Source of the DNA: Achromobacter pestifer
GTDB lineage: Bacteria; Pseudomonadota; Gammaproteobacteria; Burkholderiales; Burkholderiaceae_B
Assembly: GCF_013267355.1 (NCBI RefSeq)
Contig: NZ_CP053985.1
Location: forward strand, 1,612,001 to 1,676,000
Length of the DNA: 64,000 bases
Direction: 5' to 3'
Shown here: piece after piece, positions 8,361-17,497 of the stretch
Position numbering within the stretch: position 1 is the first letter of the stretch
How the letters are laid out: every line of letters begins with the position of its first letter
The notes under the pieces: generated by a model
What the model saw: the letters and a program-made list of their open reading frames with translations, nothing else
The model's database searches: none
What the model was told of the DNA's origin: nothing
Program-made: the position numbers and the translations under genes

Positions 8361-9352
8361 TCCAGCTTGATGTTGGCCGTCTTGATGACGTCGCGCCATT
8401 TCGCGATTTCATCGCGCACGAACTCGCCGAACTGTTCGGGCGTGCCGGGCTTGGGCTCGGCGCCCGCTGCGATCATGCTCTGAACAGTGGCCTGATCCGA
8501 CAGCACCTTCACCAGGTCCGCATTCACGCGCTTCACGATCTCGGGCGGCGTGCCTTTGGGCGCCATCACGCCGCTCCATGAGTAGGCCTCGTAGCCCGGC
8601 AGGCCGGACTCGGCGATGGTCGGAACATCGGGCAGCATGCTGGAACGCGTGGGATTGCCCACGCCCAACGCGCGCACCTTGCCGCCCTTCAGATGCGGCA
8701 CCGCGGACGGCCCGTCGGCAAACATCACCTGCACCTGGCCGCCCAGCAGGTCCTGCATGGCAGGCGCGCTGCCGCGGTAGGGCACGTGCTGGATGCGCAC
8801 GCCGGCCATGGCGTTGAACAGTTCACCCGCCAGGTGCGTGCCGCCGCCCGTGCCCGACGAACTGAACGACAGCTTGCCCGGATTGGCCTTGGCATAGGCG
8901 ATCAGTTCGCTCACCGAATTCACCGGTAGCGTCGCGTTCACCACCAGCACGATGGGGAACACCGCCGCCATGCCGACCGGCACGAAGTCCCGCGTAATGT
9001 CGTAGCTCAGATTGCCGCGCAGGCTGGGCAGCACCGCATGGTGGATGGACGCGAAGAAATAGTTGTAGCCGTCGGGCTCGGACTTGGCCGCGAACTGCGC
9101 ACCCACGATGCCACCAGCACCCGACTTGTTGTCCACCACCGTGGGCACCGACCACATCTGGCCCAAGGGCTGCGTGGTGAAGCGCGCGGTCGTATCCACG
9201 GGTCCACCGGCGGGGAACGGCACGATGAAGTTAACGGCATGCGCTGGCCAGGCGGCAGCGCGGGCAAGCGAGGGGAACAGCGCGGGCAGCGCGGCGGCGG
9301 CGCATGCGGCGCCCAGCCCCGCCATGGCACGGCGGCGTAGTAGATCGGTCAC
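8357..9352 (-). CDS. Bug-family periplasmic solute-binding protein, possible Tat substrate
   Basis: This is a second TctC/Bug receptor of 331 residues (VNFIVPFPAGGPVDTTARF, VDNKSGAGGIVGAQFAA, HVPYRGSAPAMQDLLGGQ). The start is GTG at 9352, with AGGAG seven bases upstream; the longer reading from 9388 has no such site. The N-terminus VTDLLRRRAMAGLG carries consecutive arginines before a hydrophobic stretch ending in an Ala-Arg-Ala region, which resembles a Tat signal rather than the Sec peptide of the other Bug protein here. It is convergent with, and overlaps by 4 bp, the flavoprotein gene. It lies 128 bp downstream of the LysR gene on the same strand. Confidence 0.9.
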   Translation of the reverse strand: MTDLLRRRAMAGLGAACAAAALPALFPSLARAAAWPAHAVNFIVPFPAGGPVDTTARFTTQPLGQMWSVPTVVDNKSGAGGIVGAQFAAKSEPDGYNYFFASIHHAVLPSLRGNLSYDITRDFVPVGMAAVFPIVLVVNATLPVNSVSELIAYAKANPGKLSFSSSGTGGGTHLAGELFNAMAGVRIQHVPYRGSAPAMQDLLGGQVQVMFADGPSAVPHLKGGKVRALGVGNPTRSSMLPDVPTIAESGLPGYEAYSWSGVMAPKGTPPEIVKRVNADLVKVLSDQATVQSMIAAGAEPKPGTPEQFGEFVRDEIAKWRDVIKTANIKLD

Positions 9353-9480
9353 GGCAGTCTCCTGGTTCTCGGTTTTATGGGCGGCCAAGCTCTAGGACTG
9401 CTGCCTGACGCCTTTTTTATTATTTTCCGAACCGATGGAACCGCCGCTACATATTTGCAAAAGCCCCTCTTCGGGACGCG

Positions 9481-10380
9481 CTACAGACCGCGCGCCGCGC
9501 GCTGCACGTGTTCGATGAAGCATTCCGCGAAACTGGGCAGGTCGCGGCCGCGCTGGCGGCACAGCAGGCGGTCGCGCAAGGCCCAGGGATCGTCCAGCTT
9601 GAGCACGTGCAGCGCGTCCGGACGGCTGTAGCGCGCGGCGCAGGCGCGCGGCACCACGGCGATCCCCGCGCCCGCCTCCACCATCCGGCACACCGCTTCG
9701 AAGCTGCCCACGTGCACGCGTTGGCAGATGCGCTTGCCCAGGCCGCTGGCGATGTCTTCCAGGAAGGTCTGGATGGCGCTGTCGGGATGAATCCCGACGA
9801 ACTGGTAAGCATCCACCAAGTCGGCGAAATGCGCGGACTCCGATGCCGCCAGGGGGTGGTCGAGCGAAGTGACCACGGTGAGTTCGTCGCGGAACAGCGG
9901 CGTGACATCCAGGCCCGACACGTCGATATTGCCCGCCACCAGCCCCAGGTCTCCCTGACCTGCGCGTATGGCAATGACGATATCGCCAGATATTTTTTCT
10001 TCCAGCTCCACGTCCACGTCAGGGTTTTCCGCAAGAAACGTGGACAGCGCGTCGGCCAGGAAGGAATTGGTGGCCGTGGTGTTGGCCAGCAGGCGCAGGC
10101 GCCCCTTCAGGCCGCTGGCGTAGGGCTGCAGGTCCGCGTTAAGGCATTCCAGCTGGCGGAATACGGCGTTGGCATGCTTGAGCAGCACCTCGCCCGCCGG
10201 CGTCAGCGCCACGCCCGTGGCCATGCGCACCAGCAGCCGGGCCTTGAAGGCCTCTTCCATGTTCTTCACCCGCGCGCTTGCCGCCGGCAAGGACAGGAAT
10301 GTGCGCTCCGCAGCCCGGGTCAGATTGAGTGTTTCCCCCACGTTCAGAAACAAACGCAGGTCGGTCAAGTCGTGTCTCAT
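9481..10380 (-). CDS. LysR-type transcriptional regulator
   Basis: This 299-residue regulator has an N-terminal winged helix (DLRLFLNVGETLNLTRAAE at about 6-24, followed by SLPAASARVKNMEEAF) and a C-terminal effector domain similar to periplasmic binding folds. It is divergent from the SDR-hydratase-CoA transferase operon across 147 bp, the classical arrangement for LysR control of the neighbouring genes and of itself. Downstream on the same strand is a Bug gene, so it may control uptake as well. The 10381-10527 spacer holds an AT-rich patch with GAATTC around 10416-10421, but I could not pick out a convincing T-N11-A operator. The inducer is unknown, probably an intermediate of this pathway. 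Confidence 0.92.
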   Translation of the reverse strand: MRHDLTDLRLFLNVGETLNLTRAAERTFLSLPAASARVKNMEEAFKARLLVRMATGVALTPAGEVLLKHANAVFRQLECLNADLQPYASGLKGRLRLLANTTATNSFLADALSTFLAENPDVDVELEEKISGDIVIAIRAGQGDLGLVAGNIDVSGLDVTPLFRDELTVVTSLDHPLAASESAHFADLVDAYQFVGIHPDSAIQTFLEDIASGLGKRICQRVHVGSFEAVCRMVEAGAGIAVVPRACAARYSRPDALHVLKLDDPWALRDRLLCRQRGRDLPSFAECFIEHVQRAARGL

Positions 10381-10527
10381 GTTCCACCACGCAGAAGGGG
10401 GGCATATCTAATTTTGAATTCTTCGCATGCCTCGTCGAATCTACCATGGTGCATCCCCTCAAACCATAGCGTTTGATGCGGTACTGTTTTCCACGCGGCG
10501 CGCGCCGCAGCACAGGAGTCAACTTCA

Positions 10528-11442
10528 ATGAGCGGCATGGTTTCCGGAAAAGTAGTGATCGTTACCGGCGCGGGCGGCGGCATCGGCCGCAGCATTGCGC
10601 TGGCCATGGCGCAGGCCGGCGCCAAGGTGGTCGTGAACGACATCGGCGTATCGCTCACGGGCGAAGGCGGCGCGGATGGCCCGGCCCAGGCGGTCGTCAA
10701 GGAGATCATCGCGGCGGGCGGCCAGGCCGTTGCCAACACCGACAGCGTGGCCGCCTACGACAGCGCCAGCCGCTGCGTGCAGACGGCGATCGACGCCTTC
10801 GGCCGCATCGACGCCGTGGTCAACAACGCCGGCAATCTGCGCGACCGGGTTTTCCACAAGATGAGCGAAGAGGAATGGAGCCAGGTGCTGGGCGTGCACC
10901 TGAACGGCACGTTCTTCATGAGCCGCGCGGCCGCGCCTTACTTCCGCGAACAGGAGTCCGGCGCGTTCGTGCACATGACCTCCACGTCCGGACTGATCGG
11001 AAATTTTGGCCAGGCCAACTACGCCGCGGCCAAGCTGGGCATCGTGGCCCTATCGAAATCCATCGCGCTGGACATGGCGCGCTACAACGTGCGCTCCAAT
11101 TGCATCGCGCCGTTCGCGTGGAGCCGCATGACCAGCTCCATCCCCGCCGAAACCGACGAAGAAAAGGCCCGCGTCGAAAAGCTGAAGAAGATGGAAGCCG
11201 GCAAGGTCGCGCCCATGGCCGTCTACCTGGCCAGCGATGCCGCCAGCGAGGTCACCGCGCAGATCTTCGCGGTGCGCGCCAACGAGATCATGCTGATGAG
11301 CCAGCCGCGCCCGCTGCGAACCGTGCACCACGGCGAAGGCTGGACGCCCGAGCGCATCGCCGAGATCGCCGTGCCCGCCATGCGCAAGCACTTCTACGCG
11401 TTGGAGCGCTCGCCCGACGTGATCGACTGGGACCCCATCTGA
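10528..11442 (+). CDS. SDR dehydrogenase, MFE-2-like 3-hydroxyacyl-CoA dehydrogenase
   Basis: This 304-residue short-chain dehydrogenase has the NAD(P)-binding TGAGGGIG at 13-20, the NNAG motif at 99-102, serines near 152-154, and the catalytic pair Tyr165/Lys169 (NYAAAK). The segment RDRVFHKMSEEEW and the long insert after strand 2 resemble the dehydrogenase half of peroxisomal multifunctional enzyme type 2. It would thus oxidise a 3-hydroxyacyl-CoA of the opposite stereochemistry to the classical FadB route. The next gene is the MaoC-type hydratase that forms the other half of that fusion in eukaryotes. AGGAG lies 10 bases before the ATG. It is the first gene of a three-gene operon. Confidence 0.9.
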   Translation: MSGMVSGKVVIVTGAGGGIGRSIALAMAQAGAKVVVNDIGVSLTGEGGADGPAQAVVKEIIAAGGQAVANTDSVAAYDSASRCVQTAIDAFGRIDAVVNNAGNLRDRVFHKMSEEEWSQVLGVHLNGTFFMSRAAAPYFREQESGAFVHMTSTSGLIGNFGQANYAAAKLGIVALSKSIALDMARYNVRSNCIAPFAWSRMTSSIPAETDEEKARVEKLKKMEAGKVAPMAVYLASDAASEVTAQIFAVRANEIMLMSQPRPLRTVHHGEGWTPERIAEIAVPAMRKHFYALERSPDVIDWDPI

Positions 11443-11449
11443 GGCCGCC

Positions 11450-12310
11450 ATGCCCCTGGACTACGCAACCGTGAAGCACTGGCGCTTCGACGAAGTGCGC
11501 CAACGCTACGACGAGAAAGACACCATGCTGTACGCCCTGGGCATAGGCCTGGGGCAGGACCCCGAAGACGCCGGACAACTGCGCTACGTGTACGAAAAGG
11601 GCTTGCAGTCCTTCCCCACCATGAGCGTGGTGCTGGGCTATCCGGGCTTCTGGGTCCAGGATCCCCGCGCCGGCATAGACTGGGTGCGCGTGGTGCACGG
11701 CGAACAGCGCCTGACCATGCACGCCCCCTTGCCGGCAGCAGGCGTGCTCACCGGCAAGAGCCGCAACACCCATGTGATCGACAAAGGCGCGGACAAGGGC
11801 GCCATCGTCATCACCGAGCGCACCCTGCACGGCGAGGACGGCGCTTGCCTGGCCACCTTGCGGCAAAGCACCTTCTGCCGCGGCGACGGCGGCTTCGGCC
11901 AGGGCGACGACAGCCCCGCCGCCCTGCCCGCCACGCCCGGCGGCGAACCGGACCTGCGCTGCGAGATCCGCATTCCCGCCAACGCCGCGCTGCTGTACCG
12001 GCTGAACGCGGACCGCAATCCGCTGCACGCAGACCCCGAGGTGGCGCGCCAAGCCGGCTACCCCAAACCGATTCTGCACGGCCTCTGCTCCTACGGCGTG
12101 GTGGCGCACGCCATCGTGAAAAGCTGCTGCGGCTATGACGCCTCGCGCCTCGTCAGCCTGAACACGCGCTTCTCGGCGCCGGTGTATCCCGGCGAAACCC
12201 TGCAATGCGACATCTGGCGCCTGCCCGACGGCCAGATCCGCTTTCAGGCCCGCGCGCTGGAACGCAACGTGGTCGTCTTGAGCAACGGCACCGCGGAGCT
12301 GAAACCATGA
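11450..12310 (+). CDS. MaoC-family (R)-specific enoyl-CoA hydratase, double hot-dog
   Basis: At 286 residues this is a full double hot-dog protein, like the hydratase-2 half of MFE-2. The hydratase-2 signature appears as NADRNPLH followed by ADPEVARQAG, with Asp188, Asn190 and His193 in the catalytic positions, and YPKPILHGLCSYG after it. The N-terminal repeat carries KGLQSFPTMSVVLGYPG, which usually lines the acyl-binding pocket. It should add water to trans-2-enoyl-CoA to give the (R)-3-hydroxy product, used by the SDR encoded 7 bp upstream. Its stop overlaps the start of the CoA-transferase by ATGA, so the three genes form a tight unit. Confidence 0.9.
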   Translation: MPLDYATVKHWRFDEVRQRYDEKDTMLYALGIGLGQDPEDAGQLRYVYEKGLQSFPTMSVVLGYPGFWVQDPRAGIDWVRVVHGEQRLTMHAPLPAAGVLTGKSRNTHVIDKGADKGAIVITERTLHGEDGACLATLRQSTFCRGDGGFGQGDDSPAALPATPGGEPDLRCEIRIPANAALLYRLNADRNPLHADPEVARQAGYPKPILHGLCSYGVVAHAIVKSCCGYDASRLVSLNTRFSAPVYPGETLQCDIWRLPDGQIRFQARALERNVVVLSNGTAELKP

Positions 12311-13545
12311 CGCGTCCTGCCGCTCTGACAGGCATCCGGGTGCTGGACCTGTCGCGCATCCTGGCCGGCCCCTGGTGCACGCAAAACCTGGCCGACCTGG
12401 GCGCCGACGTCATCAAGATCGAGCGCCCCCGCGTGGGCGACGACACCCGTGCCTGGGGCCCGCCATTCCTCAAGGACGGCGACGGCCAGGACACCGAGGA
12501 GTCCGCCTACTACCTCAGCGCCAACCGCAACAAGCGCTCGGTCGAAGCCGACATGGCCACGCCCGCAGGCGCCACGCTGATCCGCGAACTGGCGGCCGCA
12601 AGCGACATCCTGGTCGAGAACTTCAAGGTCGGCGGTCTCGCCAAATACGGCCTGGACTACGACAGCCTGAAGCAGATCAACCCGCGCCTGATCTATTGCT
12701 CGATCACCGGCTTCGGCCAGGACGGCCCCTACGCGCAACACCCCGGCTACGACTTCATGATCCAGGGCATGGGCGGCTTGATGAGCATTACCGGCGAACG
12801 CGACGACCTGCCCGGCGGCGGACCGCAGAAGGCCGGCGTGGCGGTGACGGACATCGTCACCGGCATGTACGCCACCGTGGCGGTGCTGGCGGCCTTGCAG
12901 GAACGCCACAACAGCGGCCTGGGCCAGCACCTGGACATCGCCCTGCTGGACAGCCACGTCGCCATGCTGGCCAATCAGAACTCCAACTACTTCAATTCCG
13001 GCGTCGCGCCCCAGCGCGCCGGCAACGCGCACCAGAACGTCGTGCCCTACCAGGTGTTCGCCGCCAGCGACGGCCATCTGATCGTCGCCACGGGCAACGA
13101 ATCGCAGTACCGCGCGTACTGCCGCGCCATCGGCGCACCCGAACTGGGCGACGATCCGCGCTTCGCCACCAACCGTGTGCGCCTGGCCAACCGCGAGCTG
13201 CTGATCGGCCTGCTGACGGAGATCATGCGCCAGGGAAAACGCGACGACTGGATCGCCAAGCTGGAGGCCGTGGGCGTGCCCTGCGGCCCCATCAACGATA
13301 TCGCGCAGGCCCAGGCGCATCCGCAAGCGCAGGCGCGGCAGCTACGCCGCGATCTGCCGCATCCGGCTGGCGGGATAGCTGCGGTGACGGCCAGCCCGTT
13401 GCGGTTGTCGGCCTCGCCGGTCGAGTACCGACGCGCGCCGCCCTTGCTTGGGGAACACACGGAAGAAGTGCTGCGCGAAGTGCTAGGCAAGACAGCGCAG
13501 GAGATCGCGGCGTTCCGCACGGAGCTAGGGCAGGAGAGCAACTAA
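12307..13545 (+). CDS. CaiB/BaiF family (class III) CoA-transferase
   Basis: This 412-residue class III CoA-transferase moves CoA between carboxylic acids via an enzyme-bound anhydride. The N-terminal RVLDLSRILAGPWCTQ, the segment KRSVEADM near 76-83, and the catalytic aspartate in AVTDIVTGMYAT (Asp182) are all in place. The start ATG at 12307 overlaps the hydratase stop. In a catabolic operon it could recycle CoA from the final product onto fresh substrate, so together with the ligase there are two ways to activate the acid. The donor and acceptor cannot be read from sequence. After its stop comes a 394-bp non-coding zone. Confidence 0.92.
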   Translation: MTRPAALTGIRVLDLSRILAGPWCTQNLADLGADVIKIERPRVGDDTRAWGPPFLKDGDGQDTEESAYYLSANRNKRSVEADMATPAGATLIRELAAASDILVENFKVGGLAKYGLDYDSLKQINPRLIYCSITGFGQDGPYAQHPGYDFMIQGMGGLMSITGERDDLPGGGPQKAGVAVTDIVTGMYATVAVLAALQERHNSGLGQHLDIALLDSHVAMLANQNSNYFNSGVAPQRAGNAHQNVVPYQVFAASDGHLIVATGNESQYRAYCRAIGAPELGDDPRFATNRVRLANRELLIGLLTEIMRQGKRDDWIAKLEAVGVPCGPINDIAQAQAHPQAQARQLRRDLPHPAGGIAAVTASPLRLSASPVEYRRAPPLLGEHTEEVLREVLGKTAQEIAAFRTELGQESN

Positions 13546-13591
13546 GCCGCAGGCGGTCGAAAGCACCATCACACTCAAATAAATTACGTAT

Positions 13592-13625
13592 GTCATTCCC
13601 GGCCGCCCGCGCGGCCGGGAATGAC
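13592..13625. repeat. REP-like perfect inverted repeat
   Basis: Two perfect 15-bp arms, GTCATTCCCGGCCGC and its complement, flank a 4-bp loop (ccgc). The ATTCCC...GGGAAT ends are of the kind found in dispersed REP-like repeats of proteobacteria. No T-run follows on either strand, so a terminator is less likely. Copy number cannot be judged from one window, and I saw no second copy here. Confidence 0.6.
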
Positions 13626-13681
13626 GGGCAACAAAAACATCGTCCCCGACCACAGCTCCAGCAGCGCATCAGGCCAAGACA

Positions 13682-13861
13682 TTCGTAGCCCGTCGGCGCG
13701 GGCGCCTGGGTGGCGAGCAACCTCGATGCGCCCGAGGGAATCTGAAGGAGCCGCCGAAGGCGGGGACGAAGATGACGAAGGGGCAGTCCGGAGCGAACGC
13801 TCCGGACCGCAATCGTGGGCGCTCGCCACCCAGGCGCCCGCGCCGACGGGCGGCCTACGAA
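13682..13861. repeat. 180-bp multi-hairpin inverted-repeat element
   Basis: Outer arms of 31 bp (13688-13718 and 13821-13851) are perfectly complementary, and beyond a 3-bp bulge on one side a further 7 bp pair (TTCGTAG 13682-13688 with CTACGAA 13855-13861; base 13688 can pair either way). The 102-bp interior itself holds three hairpins: CCTCG/CGAGG (13721-13737), CCGCC-gaa-GGCGG (13751-13763) and GTCCGGAGCG-aa-CGCTCCGGAC (13786-13807). The whole could fold as a cloverleaf in RNA or a cruciform in DNA. It could be a miniature mobile element, a boundary or protein-binding repeat, or a structured RNA. Nothing shows which. Confidence 0.65.
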
Positions 13862-13885
13862 GCGCAGCCAAACGCCCACTGGAAC

Positions 13886-13922
13886 AAAAAAAAACGGCCA
13901 CCAGTCCCCCGGCAGCCGTTTT
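13886..13922 (-). terminator. Intrinsic terminator of the fumarase gene
   Basis: Reading the minus strand, AAAACGGC pairs with GCCGTTTT around a mismatched inner stem (GCC/GGT region), followed by nine consecutive T. It lies 18 bp beyond the fumarase stop. Confidence 0.85.
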
Positions 13923-13939
13923 CCTCATGACCAATCAGA

Positions 13940-15463
13940 TCAAGCCACAGCGACCGGAATCTTTCCGATCTTGGCCTGCCATTCCTTGGGCCCCGTGGTG
14001 TGGACCGAGGTGCCCTGGGCGTCGACCGCCACGGTCACCGGCATGTCCTTCACATCGAACTCATAGATGGCTTCCATGCCCAGATCGGCAAAGCCCAGCA
14101 CCTTGGCGCCGCGGATAGCCTTGGACACCAGGTAGGCCGCGCCGCCGACAGCCATCAGGTAGGCCGAGCCGTGCTTCTTGATGGACTCGATCGCGACCGG
14201 GCCGCGCTCGGACTTGCCGATCATGGAGATCAGGCCCGTCTGCTCCAGCATCATGTCCGTGAACTTATCCATGCGCGTGGCGGTCGTGGGACCCGCCGGG
14301 CCGACCACTTCGTCGCGCACCGGATCCACCGGACCCACGTAATAGATGACCCGGTTCTTGAAATCCACCGGCAGCGGCTCGCCCTTGGCCAGCATGTCCT
14401 GAATACGCTTGTGCGCCGCATCGCGGCCCGTCAACATCTTGCCCGACAGCAGCAAGGTCTGGCCCGGCTTCCAGCTGGCCACTTCTTCCTTGGTCAGCGT
14501 ATTCAGGTCCACCTGCTTGGACTTGTTGTAGTCCGGCGCCCAGTGCACTTCCGGCCACTCCGACAGCGACGGCGGATCCAGGCGCGCGGGGCCCGAACCA
14601 TCCAGCTCGAAGTGCGCGTGGCGCGTGGCCGCACAGTTCGGGATCATCGCCACCGGCTTGGAGGCCGCATGCGTCGGGAACGTGCTGATCTTGACGTCCA
14701 GCACCGTCGTCAGGCCGCCCAAGCCCTGCGCGCCGATGCCCAGCGCGTTGACCTTCTCATACAGCTCGATGCGCAGCTCTTCCAGCTTGTTCTGCGGGCC
14801 GCGGGCCAGCAGCTCGTACATGTCGATGTCTTCCATCAACGACTGCTTGGCCATCAGCATGGCCTTCTCGGCCGTGCCGCCGACGCCGATGCCCAGCATG
14901 CCCGGCGGGCACCAGCCGGCGCCCATCGTCGGAACCGTCTTGAGCACCCAGTCCACCAGCGAATCGCTCGGGTTCAGCATCGCGAACTTAGACTTGTTTT
15001 CCGAACCGCCGCCCTTCGAAGCCACTTGCACGTCGACCTTGTCGCCCGGGACAAGCTCGACGTGCAGGATACAGGGCGTGTTGTCACGCGTGTTCTTGCG
15101 CGCGAACAGCGGATCGTCCAGCACCGAGGCGCGCAGCGGATTGTCCGGATTCAGATAGCCGCGGCGCACGCCTTCGTCACAGAGTTCTTGCAGGGTGCGC
15201 TTGGTCTCGAAGCGCACGCCCATGCCTACCTTCAGGAACACGTTGACGATGCCGGTGTCCTGGCACAGCGGACGCTTGCCCTCGGCGCACATGCGCGAGT
15301 TGGTCAGGATCTGCGCCATCGCATCGCGCGCGGCGGGGCTTTCCTCGCGCTCGTAGGCGCGGGCCAGGTGGCGGATGTAGTCGACAGGATGGTAGTAGCT
15401 GATGAACTGGATGCCATCGGCTATCGACTGGATGAAGTCTTCTTCTTTAATGATGACGGACAT
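13940..15463 (-). CDS. Fumarate hydratase, class I (iron-sulfur, FumA/B type)
   Basis: This 507-residue enzyme interconverts fumarate and (S)-malate in the TCA cycle. The N-terminal alpha domain and C-terminal beta domain are fused in one chain, as in E. coli FumA/FumB. The three cysteines expected to hold the [4Fe-4S] cluster are visible: Cys67 (RPLCQDTG), Cys185 (GAGWCPPGM) and Cys277 (IPNCAATRH). The C-terminal part contains the DKFTDMMLEQTGLISMIGKS stretch typical of the beta domain. It is translated from ATG 15463 and ends at a clear terminator. The crotonase gene lies 78 bp upstream with its own terminator between, so the two are probably separate transcripts. Confidence 0.96.
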   Translation of the reverse strand: MSVIIKEEDFIQSIADGIQFISYYHPVDYIRHLARAYEREESPAARDAMAQILTNSRMCAEGKRPLCQDTGIVNVFLKVGMGVRFETKRTLQELCDEGVRRGYLNPDNPLRASVLDDPLFARKNTRDNTPCILHVELVPGDKVDVQVASKGGGSENKSKFAMLNPSDSLVDWVLKTVPTMGAGWCPPGMLGIGVGGTAEKAMLMAKQSLMEDIDMYELLARGPQNKLEELRIELYEKVNALGIGAQGLGGLTTVLDVKISTFPTHAASKPVAMIPNCAATRHAHFELDGSGPARLDPPSLSEWPEVHWAPDYNKSKQVDLNTLTKEEVASWKPGQTLLLSGKMLTGRDAAHKRIQDMLAKGEPLPVDFKNRVIYYVGPVDPVRDEVVGPAGPTTATRMDKFTDMMLEQTGLISMIGKSERGPVAIESIKKHGSAYLMAVGGAAYLVSKAIRGAKVLGFADLGMEAIYEFDVKDMPVTVAVDAQGTSVHTTGPKEWQAKIGKIPVAVA

Positions 15464-15493
15464 GGCGATATGCGGGTGTAGATGGATAACGTG

Positions 15494-15520
15494 AAAACGC
15501 GGCCGGCATGACCGGCCGCG
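15494..15520 (-). terminator. Probable terminator of the crotonase gene
   Basis: On the minus strand, a perfect 9-bp stem CGCGGCCGG/CCGGCCGCG with a 5-base loop is followed by TTTTC. It sits 21 bp past the crotonase stop and before the fumarase start. Confidence 0.7.
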
Positions 15521-15541
15521 CGCGGATGCTTGAAGCTTATT

Positions 15542-16309
15542 TTATTTTCCTTGCCAGACCGGTTTGCGCTTCTCGGCGAAAGCGGTCGCGCCTTCCTTGG
15601 CGTCGGCCGACGAAAAAATGTGCGCAATCAGCGGACGCTGCTGGTCGAACATGCTGGCCTGGTCCCAGTCGCCCGATTGCGCAACCACGCTCTTGGCGGT
15701 CTGCACCGCCATCGGGCCGTTCTCGACAATGGCGCGGGCCAGTTCCAGCGCGCCGGCCAGGGCGGCGCCCGGCTCGGTGATGCGGTTGACCAGGCCGAAC
15801 GAGTAGGCGCGCTCGGCCGTCAGCATCTCGCCGGTCAGGATCACTTCCATGGCGATGTGGTACGGCAGGCGGCGCGGCAGGCGCAGCATGCCGCCAGCGC
15901 CGGCCACCAGGCCGCGCTTGACTTCCGGCAGGCCGAACTTGGCATTGCTGGCGGCCACGATCAAGTCGGAAGCCAGCGCCATTTCGCAGCCGCCGGCCAG
16001 CGCATAGCCTTCCACCGCGGCGATCAGCGGCTTCTTGGGCGGCCGTTCGTTCAGGCCGGCGAAGCCGCGGCCTTCCACGTAGGGACGCTGCCCGGACTTG
16101 GCGAATGCCTTCAGGTCCATGCCCGACGAGAACGTGCCGCCGCCGCCCGTCAGGATGCCGATGCGGATATCGTCGCGGCTGTCCAGCTGGTCCAGCGCCG
16201 CGGCCATGGCCTGCGCGGTTTCCAGGTTGATGGCGTTCTTGGCCTCGGGACGGTTGATCGTGATGATCTGGATGCCGTCGGTGACTTCTACCTTGATCAG
16301 GTCTGACAT
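15542..16309 (-). CDS. Enoyl-CoA hydratase/isomerase family protein (crotonase)
   Basis: This 255-residue crotonase-fold protein has the N-terminal IITINRPEAKNAI, the oxyanion segment SSGMDLKAF near residue 65, AVEGYALAGGCEMALASD near residue 103, and GLPEVKRGLVAGAGG near residue 128. Glu in GGCE and in LPEV occupy the usual catalytic region of hydratases. An AAGGAG site precedes the ATG. It is transcribed away from glyQ and sits alone with its own terminator. The substrate is undefined; a fatty or branched-chain enoyl-CoA is likely. Confidence 0.9.
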   Translation of the reverse strand: MSDLIKVEVTDGIQIITINRPEAKNAINLETAQAMAAALDQLDSRDDIRIGILTGGGGTFSSGMDLKAFAKSGQRPYVEGRGFAGLNERPPKKPLIAAVEGYALAGGCEMALASDLIVAASNAKFGLPEVKRGLVAGAGGMLRLPRRLPYHIAMEVILTGEMLTAERAYSFGLVNRITEPGAALAGALELARAIVENGPMAVQTAKSVVAQSGDWDQASMFDQQRPLIAHIFSSADAKEGATAFAEKRKPVWQGK

Positions 16310-16585
16310 GGGACTGCTCCTTCCGGGAATTCTCGGAATCGGGTTCCGGGTTTTATATAAGACTTGGTACGCAACCTGGAATCATACGATCATTGGTTTC
16401 CAGGCGCAGCGACAGGCCCACGAGGCGTCCACCAGCGGCACACTGTCCCCCTGCGCGCCTCCCTGAAGGCCTAGATGTAACCGTCCGCCCGGCATTCGGG
16501 AGCCGGACCGCCCCAGGCCAGTTAAAATGCTGGGTTTCCCACGCCCAGGGCAAGCCTTGCCCGGCGGCCGAATTCCAAGAATCCT

Positions 16586-17497
<912 letters not shown>

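Larger units (their letters stand above)
13546..13939. other. Non-coding stretch with structured repeats
   Basis: This 394-bp gap lies between the convergent CoA-transferase and fumarase genes. It contains the two inverted-repeat elements and the fumarase terminator listed separately. Open frames crossing it on both strands are Arg/Ser/Pro-rich and show no family features, so I treat them as chance frames produced by the GC-rich repeats. Confidence 0.7.

Noticed and set aside
9462..9477. A possible terminator after the LysR gene
   Set aside because: The stem is only about four base pairs and is followed by just four T on the minus strand; too weak to call.
13593..13934. Open frames across the repeat region, on both strands
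   Set aside because: They consist of translated inverted repeats and low-complexity Ser/Pro/Arg, with no start signal.
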